The notes beneath the pieces were generated by a model. That model worked only from the letters and a program-made list of their open reading frames with translations. It made no database searches and was not told the origin of the DNA. Positions 57,471 to 64,000 of a stretch of DNA of 64,000 nt are shown one piece after another. The DNA is from Candidula unifasciata (Eukaryota; Mollusca; Gastropoda; Stylommatophora; Geomitridae): the NCBI GenBank assembly GCA_905116865.2, contig CAJHNH020005001.1, positions 458,501 to 522,500 of the forward strand, in the 5' to 3' direction. A program made the position numbers and the translations under genes. Positions within the stretch are counted from its first letter, which is position 1, and each line of letters opens with the position of its first letter.

Positions 57471-57509
57471 TCGCTTACTTTTGTTTTTGAGATACGTTTA
57501 TCTTCAAAC

Positions 57510-57741
57510 AGTCGGCTCTGTCGCTAAGTCGATGCGAACGCTTCGTAATGCCGGGATGCCAGGTTCGATCCCAGCTGCGGGCCATGAGCCTTGCGTTGGT
57601 TTCGACAGTGGTATCAAGAAAGCCGACCGTCCAGAAGCAATGACAAATTACTGGACGTAAATTTGCCTAGAAAAATCACACAGCAGCCAGGGGCTGCTGG
57701 TGTTGGTTCTGTAACGTCCTGTAAATAATACGCAACTAACC
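57510..57741 (+). mobile_element. tRNA-derived SINE, type 2, intact with 13-bp TSD
   Basis: Head 'gtcggctctgtcgctaagtc' (A-box region), B box GGTTCGATCCC, body 'tactggacgtaaatttgcc', end 'gtaacgtcctgtaaataata'. Perfect direct repeats TTTATCTTCAAAC at 57497-57509 and 57742-57754. Confidence 0.93.
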
Positions 57742-57889
57742 TTTATCTTCAAACTGCGTTCAATATCCCTTCAACAGATCGTTGCCAACATGTGTCGCTG
57801 TTTTCTGCGTGCTGGCGTTTGTCTCAGTTACAATTATGCAGGGGCTGCAGTTTTCTCAAGGGAGAACTTAGAACATTGGTAGGTACAGT

Positions 57890-58110
57890 AGCGGTAAATG
57901 ATTCAACAAAACACCAAAGAATCAAATGGTTTGGTCATCTGGTCAGAATGGAACAGAACCAGCCAGCAGCGAGAGTGCACTAGACGAGACCAGCAGGCTA
58001 CATGGCGAGAGGCTGACCCAGGAAGTTATGGCTGTGTGGTGTACAATAGACACTACAGAAATACAATATGATATTCACACAAGCTATACAACTGGCCAGC
58101 CAAGAAACTT
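57890..58110 (+). mobile_element. LINE 3'-end fragment
   Basis: Reads HQRIKWFGHLVRMEQNQPAARVH, a stop, then PRKLWL-like residues. This is the RIKWFGHLxRM region of LINE ORFs. Short and broken. Confidence 0.7.
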
Positions 58111-58339
58111 CATCTAACTCCTCTCTGCGAGGCCTCACGGCATAAACAGTAGACAATAGAGAGAAGAAAGCAGTTTCTCAAGGCAGCGGGTTTCAGTGTG
58201 CAGATCCAGCCAGTCTGTCTGCCTGTTCACTACCCAACACGCCGGCATAGCATAGAAAAAAGATCCAAAGTATGCTGACCACCCGTGACCTTTCCAGTCT
58301 GCAAGTTTTATTATTAAAAAGAACAGAAATAATAATAAT

Positions 58340-58445
58340 AATAACACTTTACCTGCAGATTAAAGAAATAACACTTCACCTGTAGATGAAAGAAATAAAA
58401 CTTTACCTGTAGATTAAAGAAATAAAACTTTACCTGTAGATGACG
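58340..58445. repeat. 27-bp minisatellite, 4 copies
   Basis: Unit ACCTGTAGATTAAAGAAATA plus AAACTTT, preceded by ATA repeats. Confidence 0.9.
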
Positions 58446-58814
58446 GTGAACTATACGAGAAAAAACACTTTCAACTGTAAGAAAAAATACTTGATGACGT
58501 TATAAAAGCTGTCACAGATCTTGCAAAAACGAAAGAAAACTGTCAGCAAATGCCAACACCTAAACATTACTGTAATACAATAACACTACGGTCACATTAT
58601 GTTTTTCTGTTTTCTTTACTACAAAAAAAAAAAAAAAAAAGGGGGGGGGGTGGAGAGGCACCACATAAGATCTCAGATGTAGCTAAGACATGGCCCAAAA
58701 TGACATCACGATAACAAGTCTCCAGGCTCAGCATCAATCATTTGAGTGACCTGGTTCTCGAGTAAGTGTTTGAATTACTGGCGAAAGTGTCTCAACTGGT
58801 TGTGCTTGTACAAA
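58446..58814. other. No feature recognised
   Basis: Unassigned, with adjoining A and G runs at 58622-58650. Confidence 0.35.
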
Positions 58815-59078
58815 AACACTTTTCCCCCTGCCTTCATGCGAATTGGGTATATAGGGCTAGACGGATATTTTATAGATGTATCGGCACTTGGTGGCTGATG
58901 TAGTCAACATCCCGCCGGCCGCCTTTACTACGCAAGACTGTGCCTGGTACCCACTCACGGCTGCGTCTACCTGGGAGCTAAGATTATTTCTGAAAAATCC
59001 GGCAGCGTTCGGATTCGAATTCCCGACCTTCGGATCTGAGGCCGAGCACATGGCCGCTACACCACGATGGCTCCCGGT
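58815..59078 (-). mobile_element. tRNA-derived SINE, type 1a
   Basis: Minus-strand head 'catcgtggtgtagcggccat', B-box-like GAATTCGAATCCGAA, body 'gtgagtgggtaccaggca' and 'gcggccggcgggatgttga'. The terminal hairpin motif is partly lost ('cgcatgaaggcaggggg'). Confidence 0.8.
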
Positions 59079-59517
59079 TATAATTGGAAATACGTTAATT
59101 ATCGGCAACAGTGGCTTCAAGGTTGAGAACACAGTTTCACAGTCTCGGCATACTGAGGTTCGAATTCAGTCACATGCGAATAGGCAGCAGACCGCTTAGC
59201 GTTCCCTTTGACAACAGTTATAACATTGAGAAAAAAAAAGCAAACTACTAAAAGTAACATTGTCTTGTGAAAACACACCACAGCCATTCAATGCCGGCAA
59301 AATACATGTAACTAACACTGTAGTTTTGTTTTCATGCCCACACATGCGGTCACAGGAATCATCGCAGTACAAGCTACAGCGTCGGATGTTCTACGATGGT
59401 GATGTTACAACTGTTGCGTGTTTGTATGTGTTTGTGTGTGTTTGTGTGTGTCTATGTTTATGTGTCAATTTGTACTATATATATATATATGTATGTGTGT
59501 GTAATGCCATACTGCGC

Positions 59518-59519
<2 letters not shown>
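59079..59519. other. No confident feature
   Basis: Unassigned, with GT-rich sequence at 59415-59465 and 59485-59502. Confidence 0.35.

Positions 59520-59597
<78 letters not shown>
59520..59597. repeat. (TA)n microsatellite
   Basis: About 75 bp of uninterrupted TA. Confidence 0.97.
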
Positions 59598-59600
<3 letters not shown>

Positions 59601-59639
59601 GTAATTCCACTCTGTGCTTTATATATATAGAAATGTGTG

Positions 59640-60150
59640 TGTGTGTGTTAAACTAGAAGACCCCGAGCTGTGTCTAGACTACCTCAGCTGTTCAACAAAT
59701 CCTACACGACACTTGATCCCTCCTGGACCCCTATTTCTGGCTCACGTCGATCCCCAACAGTAAGCCATCTTTTACAATCAAGCCAGTGGGAATTTTATGT
59801 TACAATTCGGGATTTCCTTTCCTTAAAACTATAGCAGCTGCGAACAAAGACAATCAATACGAAATTGTTCTTTTGTAAGTAAACGAAAGAAACCCTTGAT
59901 AAAATTAGAAATGCCTAAAATTGCTTGAAAAGTCACTAACAAGTAAAATAAGAAAGACTTAATGAAATGAGGGGGTAATTATATTCTACTGGAGGAAAAC
60001 AATTACCACATACTTTTCGTAGGTAGAATATTACCCAACTGGTAGCCAAATACAACCTGACCGTCTTAAATACACACCTGATCAAATGTCAAGGCGTCTG
60101 TATGATAATTAAAACCATGCAACAAACGAAATGTGTTTTAAATTTGTTTT
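59640..60150. other. No feature recognised
   Basis: Unassigned, AT-rich. Confidence 0.35.
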
Positions 60151-60165
60151 AAAGAGTATACGTTG

Positions 60166-60383
60166 CCCGGCTCTCTAGCGGAATTGGCTAAACCGGATTT
60201 CGCGGAGACCGGGTGACGTACTCCTTGTGGTCCGGGTTCAATCCCGGGGGTAGGCAGGAAAGCCACATTTTCTCCCAGATTTACGGTATTTACAATGGAA
60301 TCAAGGCCGAAAGGTTGCGATATCCATAATACCGAGCCTAAGGGTTAACAACTCATGGCTTCTGGATACTAAAACAAACAAAC
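60166..60383 (+). mobile_element. tRNA-derived SINE, type 3, 14-bp TSD
   Basis: Head 'ctctctagcggaattggcta' and B box GGGTTCAATCCCGG. The body differs from types 1 and 2 ('ggccgaaaggttgcgatatc'). It ends in an (AAAC)n-like tail. Perfect direct repeats AAAGAGTATACGTT at 60152-60165 and 60384-60397. The only copy seen in this window. Confidence 0.88.
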
Positions 60384-60397
60384 AAAGAGTATACGTT

Positions 60398-60744
60398 TAA
60401 CTTAACTCACGTGGATGTAAATTATAAGGTCCGGTCTGTTTCTTAAAGTGTTTGTTCGTGCACTGAACGAGCATTGCACGAAGCGTGCGCAACGACCATG
60501 GTCTGGGGACGACCATGGGATCTTAGATATCTGTCTCACATGAATGAAGAATGAAGTTACCCACTGACGCACGATGAGCTGTTCTATGAGAGGACCGAGC
60601 CAGCTGGGGTAAAACCGGGTTCAATGAAGTCTCCTGTCTTCAGACCGGGCGACCCTTCTGAACTGTTGTGGGTGGTGGATCTTTATTGTATAAACACATG
60701 ATTTCGTGGATCCCACGGTACTACATACAAAACCACAGAGATTG
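60398..60744. other. No feature recognised
   Basis: Unassigned sequence. Confidence 0.35.
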
Positions 60745-60950
60745 CCTACTTCTTCTTCCGCCTTTTTATCCCCCAATGGAGCATAGGCCCTCAACCAACT
60801 CACGCCAAGTTGTTCTACACTTCGCCATTGCATGGAGCTCTCTCCATGTCCTCCCCATCTTTCGAACTTCATTCTCCAGCTCTCTTCTCCATGTTTTTGG
60901 CCTTCCTTTATTCCTATGCCCCTGTGGGTTCCAATACTAATGCTATGAAA
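60745..60950 (-). mobile_element. LINE-A 3'-end fragment
   Basis: On the minus strand this matches the end of the LINE at 22.4-25.7 kb (TTWRELVEGLCSIGG-like residues after frame correction). The 3' side ends in 'ggaagaagaag'. Just upstream on the minus strand, 60955-61340 holds a possible further LINE remnant (ILIYGSESWTVD) broken by TA repeats. Confidence 0.8.
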
Positions 60951-61115
60951 TGTCATTCAACAGACATATCGCTTATGTTTACATCATTCTTGTAACAAAA
61001 ACACATTTTGTGGAGGTTGCATTTAATTCCTCACTAATCTATCAACTGTCCATGACTCACTTCCATATATCAGGATATGCTCTCCGCAGTTCTTAAGAAA
61101 TCTACAACCTAAATG

Positions 61116-61117
<2 letters not shown>

Positions 61118-61200
<83 letters not shown>
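61118..61200. repeat. (TA)n microsatellite
   Basis: Two TA blocks joined by a TATTATTATA stretch. Confidence 0.97.
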
Positions 61201-61201
<1 letters not shown>

Positions 61202-61419
61202 TATTACCATGCTTCATTGAGTGAAATGTGTGACATAATTCTCCTACTAGCTGTCTGCAAACATACATCCCTGTCATTTTCTGTTTCAAGATTAGCCCAG
61301 GAAACTCTAGCCCAGCTAGATACACCAGGACAAGACACATATTCCTTGTGTTTTGGGTCAGGTTATGACCCCGGGTTCAATGAATGACTAATTAGGATGA
61401 TTTCTAGTTTTAATTCTGG

Positions 61420-61605
61420 TTAGGGTTGATCTGAACGAATGACTAAAGCAGATCTAAACGAATGACTAAAGCAGATCTGAACAACTGACGAAAGCAGATT
61501 TGAACAAATGACTAAATCAGGTCAGAACAACTAACTAAAGCAGATTTGGACAAACAACTAAACAAGATTTGAACAAATGGCTAAAGAAGAGCACAACATA
61601 CAATG
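61420..61605. repeat. 23-bp degenerate minisatellite
   Basis: About 7 copies built on ACGAATGACTAAAGCAGATC. Confidence 0.85.
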
Positions 61606-61732
61606 CTGATAGTTTTAGAGATACCACAGATAGTGGTGTCGATGAGCAAGAAGAAAAATGTCAATGACTTTCCTACTCACCAGTATTCACCCTAATATGC
61701 CAGATTCCCCTTCGAATTTCCTATTCACCACT

Positions 61733-62130
61733 TCTTCTTCTTCTTCTTCTTCTTCTTCTGCCTTTCTATCCCTCAATGGAGCATAGGCCCTCAACCAACT
61801 CACGCCAAGTCGTTCTATCCTTCGCCATTACATGGAGCTCTCCCCATGTCCTCCCAATCTTTCTAACCTCGTTCTCCAGCTCTCTTCTCCATGTGTTTTT
61901 TTTTTGCCTTCCTTTATTCCTATGCCCCTGTGGGTTCCAATGCAAAGACATTCTAGTTATGCTGTTCTTCTGTTTTCTCAGTGTGTGCCCTATCCAACGC
62001 CAGCGTCTTTTCCTCACCTCCTGATCCACTGGAGCCTGTTTAGTTCTCTCCCAAAGTTCTACATTAGTTATTCTATCATACCATTTTATTCCCTCTATTC
62101 TGCGCAGGCACCAGTTAATGAGGATTGGTC
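61733..62130 (-). mobile_element. LINE-A 3'-end copy with (GAA)n tail
   Basis: Minus strand matches 25266-25620 of the near-complete LINE: WCLRRIEGIKW, VELWERTKQAPVDQEVRKRR, KRRWRWIGHTLRKQ, LENEVRKIGRTWGELH, TTWRELVEGLCS. It keeps 'HTLRK' where the longer copy has a deletion. The TTC run at 61733-61759 is its (GAA)n tail. 5'-truncated near 62125. Confidence 0.92.
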
Positions 62131-62369
62131 CTTGCGTTGACTTAAAACATAGAAAATAGATCTAGTACAACTAATGAAATTCGAAACTGTTGCTGAGCTG
62201 TACGTGCTAGCTTCTCTGCCACAGATCCATCATTTGAAGGGTCAGCCTTTATCTTGTTCTGTCCTCTTGTATCCATGTAATGTTTATTTATGTGTTTGAC
62301 TATCTGTAGGTAATCAATCCTGATAGGCGGCCTACCATGCTGCTCTTTCCTTTTTGATGAAATACTAGA

Positions 62370-62869
62370 CCAGAGGTTCTCAAGCTGGGTGCGGAGGCCC
62401 CCAGGGGTTGCCGCAAGCGTATGCCAGAGGCACCGCGGAAATTTATAAAGGATTTTTTCAAATCTGCTAGAGATCAGCGAAGACAGCAGTTTAAAACAGA
62501 AATACAATGAAAGAAACCAAGAAGAATTCTGGATGCAGGTGTATTCAGAAAACAATGCTACTGGCAAGGCTGCAGTGCATTCTCAAAGTACGCTTACATT
62601 AAAAATCAGATAGAGGAGCAACCTTTCTTTGTAAATTGATCTGAGGGTAAAATTAACTAAACCTCCCATAAACATAAAGGAAATAATGAAAAATTCATCC
62701 AGACAGTTTCATTCATCGCATTAAAGACAGCTGAACATTAAATGTATACCGTTTTTTTTTTTTTTTGGTTCTTTTCCTAAATAGTCAAACCACCTCAAGG
62801 GTAGGTGCGCCGCGAAAACTTTTTTTTTCCGACAAGGGAGCCACGGTGAAAAAAGAATGAAAACCGTTG
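62370..62869. mobile_element. hAT-like non-autonomous element, 500 bp
   Basis: The left end CAGAGGTTCTCAAGC and the complement of the right end, CAACGGTTTTCATTC, are imperfect inverted repeats (10 of 15). Flanking 8-mers TACTAGAC (62362-62369) and TTCTAGAC (62870-62877) match in 7 of 8. The CAGxGGTTCTCAA start and G/C-rich 'ccaggggttgccgc' and 'ggtgcgccgcgaaaac' subterminal words are typical of Charlie-type hAT derivatives. No transposase frame. Confidence 0.78.
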
Positions 62870-63102
62870 TTCTAGACGAGACCCTGGCTAATTTGTTTGG
62901 TCATATCTTTATTTTTAACTGGCCTGTGCGAGGCATTTCATCTCTGTTATTACATTATCTACTCCCCTTCCCCAAAACTCAACCCTCCCACCCCCTCCCC
63001 CTTTTTCTTGTGAACGTCAAAGTCTGACACTGAAAGCGCAGGCTGATCTTTGCTAAAGATATAACTTGGCACAACCGTTCTCATTTCTAGCGTTTAATCT
63101 GT

Positions 63103-63104
<2 letters not shown>

Positions 63105-63140
<36 letters not shown>
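63105..63140. repeat. (TA)n(TG)n microsatellite
   Basis: Short TA block switching to TG. Confidence 0.95.
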
Positions 63141-63141
<1 letters not shown>

Positions 63142-63183
63142 ACATAGCATGCGTGCATGTATGAGAGAAAAGGAAAGGGGAGG

Positions 63184-63440
<257 letters not shown>

Positions 63441-64000
63441 TCAGAGATCAATGTTCTGAACGAGGATAAGACAAAAGAACAATTTATCTCAAACAGAATA
63501 AGGCAATTATCAGTTTCAGGGACGTGATGTTACTAATTACATATGACGCCAACAACGTTCCTGAACCCAATTTCACTGTTTTGTAAATACATTTTTTTTT
63601 AACGCAGCGGGTCCTGCTAGTCACACTCGCCATCGCCATGGGTTGTGAATCCCATGCCTTCTTACAGCACAATATAACGCTCCCGTCTGGAAAGACAGAA
63701 AAGTGCCAACCATGTGAAGAAAAAAAAGCCAAATATCTGGCGCCATCTTGCAAGAAGGATTTAGAGAGAAACTAAGATGGCATCAGACAGTTACTGGTGC
63801 CACCGGAAATGAAACTCTTTGTTTGCTGCTGAAGATGGGGGCAGAGCGCTTATGAGGGTGTCCTGTGTGCTGTGATGTCAATTCGACATTCAACTCTGTA
63901 GAGAAAGACTAAGGAAGCCATCAAGAGATAATTGTTTTCATTCTGTTGTTCTCTTTGACAGGAAAATGTCGGCAAACGACCTTATAATACTTTCAGAGAC
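63441..64000. other. No confident feature
   Basis: Unassigned. A minus frame at 63484-63753 (89 residues, with WHFSVFPDGSVILCC) shows no family I recognise. Confidence 0.3.

Noticed and set aside
60955..61340. Further LINE fragment (ILIYGSESWTVD) on the minus strand
   Set aside because: Only one short motif supports it and the rest is TA repeat or unrecognised, so I mention it only with the neighbouring LINE-A end.
63484..63753. 89-residue minus frame with WHFSVFPDGSVILCC
   Set aside because: Looks protein-like for a few residues but no splice sites, homologue or second copy could be recognised.

Overview
This is eukaryotic, non-coding, extremely repeat-rich DNA. No complete host gene is visible. 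The retroelement lineages (endonuclease/reverse-transcriptase LINEs with a C-terminal RNase H in one family, tRNA-headed SINEs, hAT-like DNA transposon remnants) and the heavy load of mini- and microsatellites fit a lophotrochozoan genome. A gastropod mollusc is my best inference, but it rests on remembered family resemblance, not a search. No bacterial, viral, CRISPR or operon organisation is present. Long open frames inside arrays are products of repeat periods divisible by three or of TTC/GAA runs, not genes.

Layout: 0-10 kb holds degraded LINE 3' ends, several tRNA-derived SINEs, a CAT-rich tract and a 19-bp minisatellite. 10.8-12.2 kb is a 1.4-kb GAA tract. 12.7-16.9 kb has a GAA-tailed retroposon with a clean target-site duplication, a SINE, two related 25-bp satellites, then GA-rich arrays. 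At 17.1-17.3 kb (minus) is the only candidate host exon. 17.9-22.2 kb holds 36-, 23- and about 30-bp arrays. 22.4-25.7 kb is the most complete LINE (endonuclease plus reverse transcriptase, broken by stops and frameshifts). 27.3-28.8 kb is a 28-bp minisatellite split by a hAT-like element that itself contains a LINE fragment. 30.6-31.4 kb is a LINE end with an expanded TTC tail. 32.7-34.0 kb is an RNase H-encoding LINE remnant interrupted by a SINE with a perfect 13-bp duplication. 34-58 kb is dominated by about fifteen unrelated minisatellites interleaved with SINE and LINE fragments. 58-64 kb has further SINEs, two 3' ends of the 22-kb LINE family, a 500-bp hAT-like element and a CAGA/CAGG tract.

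How the parts relate: several non-autonomous elements end in the same short-repeat tails as the LINEs, which suggests that LINE machinery moved them. Two LINE families and one SINE-like family end in (GAA)n, and at least one long GAA/TTC tract directly abuts a LINE 3' end. One 51-bp satellite contains the terminal motif of the SINE family, so retroposon ends appear to seed tandem arrays here. By my rough sum, minisatellites alone cover about 15 kb of the 64 kb.
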